Part shown: positions 32,308 through 40,967 of the stretch, piece after piece | How positions within the stretch are numbered: the first letter of the stretch is position 1 | Layout of the letters: the number at the start of each line of letters is the position of its first letter | NCBI GenBank assembly: GCA_035439505.1 | Contig: DAORKJ010000008.1 | Coordinates: 1 to 64,000 of the forward strand | Origin: UBA7236 sp035439505 | GTDB lineage: Bacteria > Bacteroidota > Bacteroidia > Chitinophagales > BACL12 | Direction of reading: 5' to 3' | DNA: 64,000 nt | Program-made: the position numbers and the translations under genes | Notes under the pieces: model-generated | The model's input: the letters and a program-made list of their open reading frames with translations, nothing else | What the model was told of the DNA's origin: nothing | The model's database searches: none

Positions 32308-35300
32308 ATGTTAAAAAATAAAATACAATTTGTAATTGTTCTGCTACTGATATGTGCTTTCAGGCAAGTTCAGGCTCAACAATCAATGATTTATACCGAT
32401 TTGTATAAAGATTACAAAAAGGGGATGGAGTTATTTGAAAATCAGATGTACTCCACAGCACAGGAGTTATTTAATACGGTTGGTGCCATTAAACCTGAAG
32501 GGACTGACGGAGAAATCATCACATTTGTGGCTAATAGTCAGTATTATGGCGCCATCTGCGCTATTGAGCTGCAGAACCCTGATGCAGAAAAACGGATGTT
32601 AGATTTCGTTGAAAATAATCCCGGACATGTGTTGTTGGGTTCCGCATACAATCAGTTGGGTAAAATTTATTACAACAAAAAAGAATATACCAACGCTGTT
32701 ACCTGGTTCGAAAAAGTAGATGTTAAAGATTTATCGCTTGTTGAACGCGATTTATATAAATTCCAATTCGGCTATAGCTTATTTAATAAAAAACGATTCA
32801 CCGAAGCCAAGGTAATGTTTGCTCAATTAAAAGACAAAGCAAACAGCCCTTATTATTATGGCGCAAATTATTATTACGGATTTATTCAGCAGGAGGAAGG
32901 CAATTATGAAAATGCACTGAGCTGTTTCGAAATTGTTAAAGATATTCCACCATACTCATCGGTTGTGCCTTATTATATGACGAATATTTATTTCCAACAA
33001 AAGAAATTCGAAAAGGTAATATCATATGCTGAACCGCTGATGGCTGATACCAAACTGGTATATTATGCAGAAATTAACAGTTTATTAGGCCAGGCTTATT
33101 TTTATAAAGAAAATTATAAAAAAGCTTTACCGTATTTAAGCTATTATATTGAAAAGGCTAAAAACATTCGTGATGAAGACTATTATCAGTTAGCCTTTAC
33201 GCATTATCAAACTAAAGATTATAATGCTGCGCTTGCAACATTAAAAGAAACTTCTGACGATGATGATACCTTATATCAGCACATCCAATTTTTATATGGT
33301 AACTGTTATATCGAGCTCAATAAAAAGGATGAAGCGCGAAATGCATTTATGGAAGCATCTCGTATTGGGGTTGATGCTGAGATACATGAAAGTGCCTTAT
33401 TTAATTATGGTAAACTCAGTTATGAGTCGGCATTTTATACAGCTGCTGTTTCAGCCTTACAAGATTATTTGAAAAAATATCCTAAAGGAAAGAAAAAAAC
33501 AGAAGCACAGGAATTGTTGGCCAGCTCGTTATTAAATACTAATGACTACGTTGCCGCAATGGAAGTTATTGATAACATTCCTCAAAAAACACCAAAGTTA
33601 AAAGAGGCCTATCAAAAAGTTTCTTATTACAGTGGTGTGCAGTTGTTTAACCAAAAAAATTATAATGAAGCAGATAAAATGTTTAATCAGTCGCTGGAAA
33701 ATCCTATAGATGCTGATTTACAGGCTGCTTGTTATTTTTGGATAGGGGAAATTCGTTATACGGAAAATAAATATGCATTAGCTATTAATAATCATGTAAA
33801 ATTCCAGGACTTATCTAAAGTAGCTAAAGATTTACCTGAGGAAACTACCATTCCGTATTCTAACTACACAATTGGGTATAGTTATTTTAAACAAAAATCG
33901 TACAGCAATGCATCCAACTATTTCAGTAAAGTGACTACCTCGCTCAAAACAAGTAAAACTGATATCACGCAAAATAATGTTTATATAGATGCTGTTTTGA
34001 GATTAGGCGATTGTTATTTCATGACAAAAGATTATAAAAAAGCTGAGCAGAACTACAGTAAAATTATTGATAACAACAGCAAAGGTGTTGATTATGCCTT
34101 GTATCAAAAAGGGATGTTGCAGGGGTTACAAAATAATAACAACGGTAAAATCAGCACACTTCAGCAAATTAAAACCAAATATCCAAATTCATTATACATG
34201 GATGATGCTTTGTATGAAATAGCCAATACCTATTTTATTATGAAACAAAATTCAAGTGCCATAACTGCATTTAAAGAATTAGTTGCTTCAAAACCCAACA
34301 GTAGTTATGCTGTTAAGGCATATTTGAAATTAGGATTAATCTACTTTAATGAAAAAGATTATGCTAATTCAGAGAAGTATTATAAAATGGCTTATGAAAT
34401 GTCGCCGAATTCACCAGAAGGAAATGAAGCTAAAGATGGTTTATTGGATATTGTGGAGGAAACCGGTGATACTGATGCTGCAGATGGTGTTGTGCCAACT
34501 TCTGCAATTGATCAAGAAAAATATAATTATGCTAAAAACAAATATGATTTAGGTGAATACAGTGGCGCAGCAATAGCATTTTCAGATTATCTACGTGAAT
34601 TCCCGAAAGGACAATATAAAACGGAATCGGAATTTTACCGCGGTGAATCCTATTACAAAGTAGAACAATACAGCAAAGCATTACCTGATTTCGAATCGAT
34701 AATAAAAGGTAACAAAACAAAATATCTGGAATCTGCTCTTGTTCGCGCTGGATGGATTGAATATTACCAAAATGAAGATTATAAATCGGCATATGATTAT
34801 TATGACAGATTGTATGATGTTGCTGATTATAAAGAAAATACATTCGTGGCTATGGTTGGTTTGTTGCGAACTGCATATTTCCTCAACGACTTTGACCAGG
34901 TAATTGTTAATGCAAACAGAATTTTAGGTAGCGACCTTGTTACCAATGTCGAAAAAATTGAAGCGCATTATTTTGCGGGACAAGCACATTTAGGTAATAA
35001 CAATATCGATAAAGCCTACGATGCGTTTTCAAAAGCGGCTGCCTTAACAACCAACGAAATTGGTGTTGAGTCGAGATTCCATATGGCTGATATCTTATTC
35101 CAAAAAGGTAAATTGGATGAGTCGAAAGCTAAATGCCAGGAAATAATTAATGATATGCCTGCTTATGAAGAATGGATTGTGCGTAGTTACATATTGTTAG
35201 CTGATATAAGTGCAGCTAAAGGAGATTTTGCTCAGGCAAAAGCAACACTAAACAGTATTATTGATAATTATAAAGGTGATCCTTCACTTGTTGAATTGGC

Positions 35301-35403
35301 TAAACAAAAATTAGAACAAATAGAACAAATGGAGAAATCAGGAAGACGGAAACCATCAACAGATACCAATGATGATGAGGAATTAAATTTCGATAACAAC
35401 TAA
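32308..35403 (+). CDS. Large periplasmic TPR protein
   Basis: A 1031-residue exported protein. The signal peptide ends near RQVQAQQ (residue 24). Almost all the rest is tetratricopeptide repeats in 34-38-residue periods, many containing 'GxxYxxxKxYxxAxxxF' (e.g. LGKIYYNKKEYTNAVTWFEKV, LGLIYFNEKDYANSEKYYKMA, GESYYKVEQYSKALPDFESI); I count well over 15. The C-terminus is a charged tail (SGRRKPSTDTNDDEELNFDNN). TPR superhelices bind partner proteins. It lies 11 bases before an outer-membrane barrel gene, so the two are probably made together; a YbgF/BamD-like role is possible but not shown. Confidence 0.88.
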   Translation: MLKNKIQFVIVLLLICAFRQVQAQQSMIYTDLYKDYKKGMELFENQMYSTAQELFNTVGAIKPEGTDGEIITFVANSQYYGAICAIELQNPDAEKRMLDFVENNPGHVLLGSAYNQLGKIYYNKKEYTNAVTWFEKVDVKDLSLVERDLYKFQFGYSLFNKKRFTEAKVMFAQLKDKANSPYYYGANYYYGFIQQEEGNYENALSCFEIVKDIPPYSSVVPYYMTNIYFQQKKFEKVISYAEPLMADTKLVYYAEINSLLGQAYFYKENYKKALPYLSYYIEKAKNIRDEDYYQLAFTHYQTKDYNAALATLKETSDDDDTLYQHIQFLYGNCYIELNKKDEARNAFMEASRIGVDAEIHESALFNYGKLSYESAFYTAAVSALQDYLKKYPKGKKKTEAQELLASSLLNTNDYVAAMEVIDNIPQKTPKLKEAYQKVSYYSGVQLFNQKNYNEADKMFNQSLENPIDADLQAACYFWIGEIRYTENKYALAINNHVKFQDLSKVAKDLPEETTIPYSNYTIGYSYFKQKSYSNASNYFSKVTTSLKTSKTDITQNNVYIDAVLRLGDCYFMTKDYKKAEQNYSKIIDNNSKGVDYALYQKGMLQGLQNNNNGKISTLQQIKTKYPNSLYMDDALYEIANTYFIMKQNSSAITAFKELVASKPNSSYAVKAYLKLGLIYFNEKDYANSEKYYKMAYEMSPNSPEGNEAKDGLLDIVEETGDTDAADGVVPTSAIDQEKYNYAKNKYDLGEYSGAAIAFSDYLREFPKGQYKTESEFYRGESYYKVEQYSKALPDFESIIKGNKTKYLESALVRAGWIEYYQNEDYKSAYDYYDRLYDVADYKENTFVAMVGLLRTAYFLNDFDQVIVNANRILGSDLVTNVEKIEAHYFAGQAHLGNNNIDKAYDAFSKAAALTTNEIGVESRFHMADILFQKGKLDESKAKCQEIINDMPAYEEWIVRSYILLADISAAKGDFAQAKATLNSIIDNYKGDPSLVELAKQKLEQIEQMEKSGRRKPSTDTNDDEELNFDNN

Positions 35404-35414
35404 AGAAAACGACA

Positions 35415-37043
35415 ATGTTGAACATAAATAAATATATAACAATTGCAGTTTGTGTTTGTGGAATTTCCATGAGCACAAACCATTTACAGGCACAAACTAA
35501 TGTAGGTGACGAAGATGTGGATGTGGTGAGTGGTTACAATCCTGTTTTAGCAGATGCGGTAAAAGAAAACTTTAATGCGGAATTGCCGGAAAATAAAACA
35601 AAACCTGAGCCTCAGGAATACAATATTCCTATTGAATTTTACCAGATTCCGTATCAGCCTGTAAAGGTTAAACCTATTCGTTTACCTGATGCAAAACCAA
35701 CTGAGCTCGAAAATGTATATGTAAAAGCCGGATTTGGAACACAATTTACCCCACTTGCTGAGGTGTATCTGAACAGCGATAGAAATAAAAAATATAATTA
35801 TGGTTTATATGGTAAATATATTTCTTCGAATGGTAAGGTAGAAAATCAAAATTATAGCGATTTAAGAGCGGGTGGAAGTACCAATTTTTACTTTGATGAT
35901 AAATATGCATTGCCGATAAATGCATTTTATTCCAGAAATACCTTACAATATTATGGTTATAATCCGGATGACACTTCGTTTAAATCTGAAGATGTACGCC
36001 AGGTTTTTAATAACTATGGCGGTAGTATTGGATTTCATAATATCGGTGATAATCCGTTAAACATGGATTTTGGATTACAATTGGGTGTTGATGGCATTCG
36101 CGATATTAATAAAAACAAAGAGATTCATCCATTTTTGACCGGTTGGGGCGAAAAGAAATTGGAAAACAAAAGTATTGCAGGTGCAGAAGTAAGTTATGAA
36201 TATTTTAGTTATTCAGGCGTAACCGAACATGATAATTCACTTATTGGGGTAAAACCTTATTATAAAATGATTACCGATCAGTGGTCCCTGAATGCCGGTA
36301 TCGAAACAAAGGTTGACAAAGCGAGTAATGCTTATGTGTTGCCTGATGCGGTATTTAGTTATGATTTAATTGGCGATAAATTTGTTTTTGTTGCCGGATG
36401 GGAAGGTCATTTACAGGTAAATAGTTTTGCCAATATTGTGGAGGAAAATCCTTTTGTAAAAGATACACTTGTATTTAAAAACACTTCTATTAACGAAATT
36501 CATGCAGGATTAAGAGGTGCTACTTATGGTAACTTCAGTTTTATGGTTAAAGGTTATCAGAAATTGGCTAAGGATATGCCGTTTTATGTAACCGATTCAG
36601 TGGATACAAAACGATTTGATATTATATATGCTGATGCCACCATTTGGGGTGGAAATCTGGAGTTGAGTTATTTTGATGCTGACCGTTTTCGTGTAACAGG
36701 GTCGTTGAATGTGTTTACTTTCTCTGAAGTGGACATCATTGACAAGCCTTATCATCGTCCAACACTTGAATGGACGATTAATGGGCAGTACAAATTCAAC
36801 CAGAAACTCAGTATGGAGGCAAATATCTTCGGGGTTAATAAGTCTTATGCGTTATTACCTGATGGTGCAGAAGAGGAAATTAAAGGTGCTGTGGACTTAA
36901 ACCTGTCAGCCAACTATGCTTATTCCAAATATTTCAACATTTTCGTTAACGTGAACAATATGGCCTCGTTTAAATACCAGCGCTATTATAACTATCCTTC
37001 CTACGGAATTCAGGCTTTGGGCGGATTGTCGTTCACGTTTTAA
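35415..37043 (+). CDS. Outer-membrane beta-barrel protein paired with the TPR protein
   Basis: A 542-residue exported protein. Signal peptide to about residue 27 (NHLQAQ). A Pro-rich, acidic N-terminal stretch (about 30-100, ELPENKTKPEPQEYNIPIEFYQIPYQPVKVKPIRLP) precedes a long run of alternating amphipathic strands, ending in ALGGLSFTF with the terminal Phe typical of barrel proteins recognised by BamA. It resembles the barrel of TonB receptors, but there is no plug domain. Only 11 bases separate it from the TPR gene. No ligand is inferable. Confidence 0.85.
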   Translation: MLNINKYITIAVCVCGISMSTNHLQAQTNVGDEDVDVVSGYNPVLADAVKENFNAELPENKTKPEPQEYNIPIEFYQIPYQPVKVKPIRLPDAKPTELENVYVKAGFGTQFTPLAEVYLNSDRNKKYNYGLYGKYISSNGKVENQNYSDLRAGGSTNFYFDDKYALPINAFYSRNTLQYYGYNPDDTSFKSEDVRQVFNNYGGSIGFHNIGDNPLNMDFGLQLGVDGIRDINKNKEIHPFLTGWGEKKLENKSIAGAEVSYEYFSYSGVTEHDNSLIGVKPYYKMITDQWSLNAGIETKVDKASNAYVLPDAVFSYDLIGDKFVFVAGWEGHLQVNSFANIVEENPFVKDTLVFKNTSINEIHAGLRGATYGNFSFMVKGYQKLAKDMPFYVTDSVDTKRFDIIYADATIWGGNLELSYFDADRFRVTGSLNVFTFSEVDIIDKPYHRPTLEWTINGQYKFNQKLSMEANIFGVNKSYALLPDGAEEEIKGAVDLNLSANYAYSKYFNIFVNVNNMASFKYQRYYNYPSYGIQALGGLSFTF

Positions 37044-37113
37044 ACAATCGGTGGATTTCTTCACATTTTTTTAACACCCGGTCCGTATGATATTTGCCAT
37101 ATAATACGGATCG

Positions 37114-38130
37114 GTGCACCAGATAGCTCAACATATCAGCCAACTACTTTACGATCACAATTGTGTGATTGTGCCCGGTTTTGGCGGGTTTGTGACCAAT
37201 TATCAGCCTGCAAAGGTGCATCCTACCTCCTTTATTTTTAACAGCCCTTCAAAAAGTGTGGCTTTTAACGTGAAATTGACCAATAACGATGGTTTATTGG
37301 TTAATCAGATTGCTAAAAGTGAAGGAATCAGCCATTATCAGGCAGAAAGACAAATCAATGAATTTGTTGCACAAATACAATCAGCATTACAAGAGCGTAA
37401 ACCGGTGAAATTAGCCGGCATTGGTCGTCTGATAATGGACGTTGAAAACAATATCCAGTTTTTAGCCGATAATTCTCACAATTTCCTCATGCAGTCGTAC
37501 GGTTTGTATTCATTTACAGCACAACCTATTGCACGAGATTATGCGGACTCAGCTGTAGTAAAACAAATGGAGGCTATTGTTGTTGAAAAACCGGTTAAAA
37601 AGAAAAAATCTACTGATGCGTTATTACCAATTGCGGCAGTATTATTATTAACGATGCTTACCATGCAGATTTTTATTCAATCGAGCATGAACGGTTTTAA
37701 TTATTCTGAAATTTTTGGGTTTCAAAAAGTGTTTACCAAAAATAATTACCTCTTAGAAAAATATGAACCTGTTAAATTCGAAATAAATCCCTCCATTTTA
37801 TTTTTCAGGAAAACCGATACCACAACTTTGGTTACATTAGAAGCGGATTTAAATACTATTACAACACCTGAAACAGTTAATAACACAACAATCGCAACTC
37901 CTGTTGCATCAACCTATTTTATATCAGCTGGTTCATTTTATTCTGATGCTGAAGTGGAAATAGTGTTGGCTAAATTGCTAGCCAAAGGTTACACCGGTTA
38001 TATAAAAACCTGGGGTAAATATAAAGTTGCTGCGGTTGATATACCGGAACAAACTACTCCTTCTGCATTTAGAGCAGCATTTGTTGAAGCTACCGGCATT
38101 GCTGATGCTTGGGTGGCCCGCAATAAATAA
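37114..38130 (+). CDS. HU-CCDC81 and SPOR domain protein
   Basis: A 338-residue membrane protein starting with GTG. Residues 1-60 are the first HU-CCDC81 domain (HISQLLYDHNCVIVPGFGGFVTNY is diagnostic) and about 65-145 the second (EGISHYQAERQINEFVAQIQ...GIGRLIMDVENNIQFLAD). A membrane helix follows at about 168-188 and a periplasmic SPOR domain, expected to bind denuded peptidoglycan, closes the protein (about 265-338, YFISAGSFYSDAEVEIVLAKLLAKGYTGYI). The architecture joins a DNA-binding-like fold inside the cell to a wall-binding domain outside. It lies 70 bases after the barrel gene. No in-frame ATG precedes the GTG before a stop. Confidence 0.92.
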   Translation: MHQIAQHISQLLYDHNCVIVPGFGGFVTNYQPAKVHPTSFIFNSPSKSVAFNVKLTNNDGLLVNQIAKSEGISHYQAERQINEFVAQIQSALQERKPVKLAGIGRLIMDVENNIQFLADNSHNFLMQSYGLYSFTAQPIARDYADSAVVKQMEAIVVEKPVKKKKSTDALLPIAAVLLLTMLTMQIFIQSSMNGFNYSEIFGFQKVFTKNNYLLEKYEPVKFEINPSILFFRKTDTTTLVTLEADLNTITTPETVNNTTIATPVASTYFISAGSFYSDAEVEIVLAKLLAKGYTGYIKTWGKYKVAAVDIPEQTTPSAFRAAFVEATGIADAWVARNK

Positions 38131-38370
38131 CGCTAAATACATCTTCACAAAAACAGAAAAGCTCTTGTCAGGGCTGGATTAAGTGTTTAAAACAACATTC
38201 AATTTTGTTGCTGATTTAACAAACTGATATTCTCATTTAAATCCAATATACACCAGTGTTGTAAAGGGATTTGAGTTTATTGTCTTCCAATATGAATAGG
38301 CTACTCATTAATCGATTAGCTGCTGAGTAATCCAATAGTTTTATCAGTAATCGATAAGTGAGTACATAAA

Positions 38371-38399
38371 AAAAGGCTGTCCTTTTGAGACAGCCTTTT
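38371..38399 (-). terminator. Bidirectional intrinsic terminator
   Basis: Perfect 11-base arms AAAAGGCTGTC and GACAGCCTTTT with a 7-base loop and A/T on both sides, 16 bases after the stop of the CpxP-like gene. The rest of 38131-38415 has AT-rich sequence with two related 'AATCGAT' blocks and nothing else I can support. Confidence 0.85.
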
Positions 38400-38415
38400 G
38401 GTAATATTTTGAAAA

Positions 38416-38979
38416 TTACTCTTTAGATGCTTTTTTATCTTTTTTCTCCTTCATTTCTTCTTTCATTTTTTCTTTTTCTTCAGGAGTAGCATTTTTGTAT
38501 TTTTCTTTTACGTCATCTTTTTTTCCGGCTTTGTCGGCTTCAGCGCCATCTTCACCTTTTTTAGTTTGACGGTAATCTTTAAATTTCTGCATTTGGTCTT
38601 TTGACAGCACATTAGAGTAGTCTTTAAAACGTTGTTTTGTCAACTCATCTTTTTCAGATTTAGCAGCATCTGCATTAGGATTTTCCATGCCTTTGTATTT
38701 GGTCTTTAAATCTTCCAATTTGTTGGCATATTTAAGGTTGATTTCCATTACCTTTTTTTCTTGTGTAGGATCAAGATTACAGATTTCATCCATTTTAGTT
38801 GTCCACTCCTTAGCTGTTAAAGCAGCATCGTTTGACATTTCAGACTGAACTTTGTCTTTTTTGTCACCCTTGTCTGTTTTTTCAGTAGGTGTAGAACCAC
38901 CTTTTGTAGTCACCTGGGCATAACTGTTATTTAACAGAAAGGCGGTTACCATAACCAGGAGTAAAGTTGCTTTTTTCAT
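38416..38979 (-). CDS. CpxP/Spy-like periplasmic protein, very charged
   Basis: A 187-residue exported protein. Signal peptide to about residue 21 (NNSYAQ). The core (about 50-135) is helical with two LTxxQ-like elements, LDPTQEKKVMEI and LSKDQMQKFKDYR, in the arrangement of Spy/CpxP chaperones. It is flanked by Lys/Glu/Asp-rich stretches (TEKTDKGDKKDKVQ; a long KEKYKNATPEEKEKMKEEM tail), which are unlike E. coli Spy. A role in periplasmic protein quality control is inference from the motif. A possible promoter lies 73 bases upstream at 39053-39060. Confidence 0.75.
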   Translation of the reverse strand: MKKATLLLVMVTAFLLNNSYAQVTTKGGSTPTEKTDKGDKKDKVQSEMSNDAALTAKEWTTKMDEICNLDPTQEKKVMEINLKYANKLEDLKTKYKGMENPNADAAKSEKDELTKQRFKDYSNVLSKDQMQKFKDYRQTKKGEDGAEADKAGKKDDVKEKYKNATPEEKEKMKEEMKEKKDKKASKE

Positions 38980-39018
38980 TTTGTTTATTGATTTTTTATG
39001 ATAGGTATAATTGTAAAA

Positions 39019-39060
39019 ACCGTGCCAATTTTTTTAACACAATTTCACGGTGCAAAGTTA
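39019..39060 (-). promoter_or_regulatory. -7 box and hairpin in the leader of the CpxP-like gene
   Basis: On the minus strand TAACTTTG at 39060-39053 matches the -7 consensus. Downstream, six-base arms ACCGTG (39046-39051 region) and CACGGT (39019-39024 region) could form a hairpin in the roughly 70-base leader. No TTG at the -33 distance. Confidence 0.4.
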
Positions 39061-39093
39061 TAAATATCTTTTGAATTAACAGGATTAATAAAA

Positions 39094-39242
39094 TTACGCT
39101 GAAGCTCTAGTTAAACGGTCATTTATAGCTATACCAATGCCATTATCAGGAACAAATTCACCAAGAATTATTTCTGCTCCTGAAGTTTCTAATCTGCGCA
39201 AAGCAGCAAATAGGTTTCGTGCAGCAAGATGTAAATCGCCAT
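39094..39242 (-). pseudogene. C-terminal remnant of threonylcarbamoyl-AMP synthase (TsaC/Sua5), cut by gap
   Basis: The 48 readable residues, GDLHLAARNLFAALRRLE then GAEIILGEFVPDNGIGIAINDRLTRASA and stop, match the C-terminal Sua5 domain ending (LYAALRxLDxxGAD...GLGLAIxDRLxRAA). The full enzyme (about 315-330 residues) makes threonylcarbamoyl-AMP for the t6A modification of tRNA. About 270 residues, or 800 bases, lie in the N run, so this is a broken assembly rather than proven decay; I use the pseudogene type only for the partial state. Position 39242 is the gap edge. Confidence 0.75.
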
Positions 39243-39342
39243 NNNNNNNNNNNNNNNNNNNNNNNNNNNNNNNNNNNNNNNNNNNNNNNNNNNNNNNNNN
39301 NNNNNNNNNNNNNNNNNNNNNNNNNNNNNNNNNNNNNNNNNN
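39243..39342. other. Assembly gap (100 N)
   Basis: The left side is inside a Sua5-like gene and the right side inside a methyltransferase gene, both minus strand. A full Sua5 start plus the methyltransferase end implies roughly 0.8 kb or more missing. Confidence 0.97.
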
Positions 39343-39997
39343 AGCACAAAATTAAGTTTCCTCCGGTATCAATTTCTATTGCTGATGGAAATACTTTTTT
39401 GAGATTTTCGATGAGTGTTTTTTCTGAGCGGCTTTTTTCTGACAAGCGGCTAAAAAGTAAAATGCCATTTGCAGATAAACTATTTTTTAATTGTTGCAAA
39501 AATGTTTCCGAATGAAATTGACGAGGTACATTTTTATCTATAAATAAATCTACCGTTATTAAATCGAATTGCTGACTATTTAATTGCATCCACATTAATG
39601 CGTCGCTATCATGAATGTCAAGTGCAGACAATAAATCCTGAGCAGGATAATATTTTTTTGCTAAACGAATTATTGTTTTATCTAATTCAACACAGGTGAT
39701 ATTTCCTGTAAATCCAAACTTTGTTTGTAACATGTATGGAATACTACCAAGTCCCAAACCCAATACCAGCGCACTTTGCATAGACTTTATTTCATTCGCA
39801 ATCGTAAAAAGTGCAGTGCGATAGGAGGTATATTTATCTTCGAACGAATAGGTGGCGTTTTCGCTGTTTAGCATATAACGTCCTTCAAATAAAACAACTT
39901 CCAGCGGACCTGAATATTCGCCGGAAGTTGTTTCTACCTTTATTTGTTTTAAAAAACTAAGGCAATATTGGAATACGTTTGGTTTTATGACAGCCAC
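39343..39997 (-). CDS. Spermidine-synthase-like methyltransferase-fold protein, C-terminus lost in gap
   Basis: About 218 residues. A short N-terminal beta region (VETTSGEYSGPLEVVLFEGRYMLNSENATYSFEDKYTSYRTALF) leads into a Rossmann methyltransferase core: ALVLGLGLGSIPYML is the nucleotide-binding loop, ITCVELDKTIIRLAKKYY the acidic strand-2 end, HDSDALMWMQ and QFDLITVDLFIDKNVPRQF the later strands. This is the spermidine-synthase superfamily; the polyamine-site Asp pair is not obvious. The start is GTG at 39997: an in-frame stop lies three codons upstream and no ATG is near. Polyamine synthesis cannot be asserted. Confidence 0.78.
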
Positions 39998-40015
39998 ATT
40001 GTAAAACTAGAAATA

Positions 40016-40810
40016 TTAATTTGTTTTATAATATTTCATCGCTTCAACCATATAGGTTTCTTCAATATTTTTAATACGTGTTTCATCACTTGGGTGCGTA
40101 CTTAAAAATTCAGGTATGGAAGTTCCATTTGCACTCATTCGTTGCCAAAAGTTAATGGCATTATGTGGATCGTATCCGGCAGTTGCCATAAAAATTAAAC
40201 CCAAACGGTCAGCTTCAGACTCCTGTGTTCTGGAAAAAGGTAATAATACACCAACTTGTGCTCCAACACCAACAGCTGTCATCAACAAGTTCTTGGTTTC
40301 GGTTGGTTTATTAGCTAAAGCAATGTCTAAAGCCACAAAACCGGTTTCTGCCAGCAACCCTTGGCTCATACGTTCGTTACCGTGCTGAGCTATGGCATGG
40401 GCAATTTCGTGACCTAACACCACGGCTAAACCAGCGTCGTCTTTGGTATAAGTTAAAATACCTGTATATACCACAATTTTACCGCCGGGCATACACCAAG
40501 CATTTGGTTCATCACTTTCTACCAAATTTACTTCCCATTGGTAATCGGCAATCATTTCTTCATAACCTTCAGCTTTTAACACCGATTCCACAGCCGGAAT
40601 TAATTTGTCCGAAACACGCTTAACAGCAGTATAATCGCGGCCTGAACCCACCACTTCGCTTTCTTTTAAAAAGTCGCTGTAGGCAGTTAAACTCATAGCA
40701 ATCATTTGACTTTCAGGTAATAGGTGTACCTGTTTTCTTCCCGTAATAGGCACACGTGAACATGCTGTAATAAGCACAGCAAAGGATAACACAAATAATA
40801 ATTTTTTCAT
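40016..40810 (-). CDS. M48-family metalloprotease lipoprotein
   Basis: A 264-residue lipoprotein (VLITAC, Cys17) with the zinc motif H134-E135-IA-H138 in GHEIAHAIAQH and the downstream third-ligand region QESEADRLGL (Glu197-199, Asp201). NAWCMPGGKIVVYTG and the STHPSDETRIKNIE end are typical of the Oma1/BepA-like (LoiP) branch, in which such proteins cut misfolded outer-membrane proteins. The role in this organism is inferred. It follows its own promoter and lies just before a divergent TonB receptor. Confidence 0.95.
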   Translation of the reverse strand: MKKLLFVLSFAVLITACSRVPITGRKQVHLLPESQMIAMSLTAYSDFLKESEVVGSGRDYTAVKRVSDKLIPAVESVLKAEGYEEMIADYQWEVNLVESDEPNAWCMPGGKIVVYTGILTYTKDDAGLAVVLGHEIAHAIAQHGNERMSQGLLAETGFVALDIALANKPTETKNLLMTAVGVGAQVGVLLPFSRTQESEADRLGLIFMATAGYDPHNAINFWQRMSANGTSIPEFLSTHPSDETRIKNIEETYMVEAMKYYKTN

Positions 40811-40827
40811 AACAGTCGATTAGTTTA

Positions 40828-40858
40828 CAAAGGTAGATAAATCAAATATCGTACTCAA
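40828..40858 (-). promoter_or_regulatory. Promoter of the M48 protease
   Basis: On the minus strand TTG (40858-40856), 20 bases, TACCTTTG (40835-40828), a full match, 17 bases before the ATG. Confidence 0.6.
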
Positions 40859-40916
40859 ATGCTCAAAATCGAAATAAAGTGGTTTGGAGGTGTTTATAAA
40901 CTCACTATTTATCGTT

Positions 40917-40945
40917 TTGACGTATGCTTACATTGGCTAACTTTA
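40917..40945 (+). promoter_or_regulatory. Promoter of the TonB receptor at 40968
   Basis: TTG (40917-40919), 18 bases, TAACTTTA (40938-40945), one mismatch in the last base; 22 bases before the ATG. It is about 60 bases from the divergent M48 promoter. Confidence 0.5.
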
Positions 40946-40967
40946 CCCCCCACAATCACACATATTT

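Noticed and set aside
38230..38370. Related AATCGAT/AGTAATC blocks as a regulatory or repeat array
   Set aside because: Only two or three imperfect copies in AT-rich DNA; not above expectation by eye.
39158..39997. One 279-codon frame crossing the 39243 gap, read as a single methyltransferase protein
   Set aside because: The part left of the gap only makes sense in another frame, as the Sua5 C-terminus; the apparent fusion is caused by the arbitrary 100 N.
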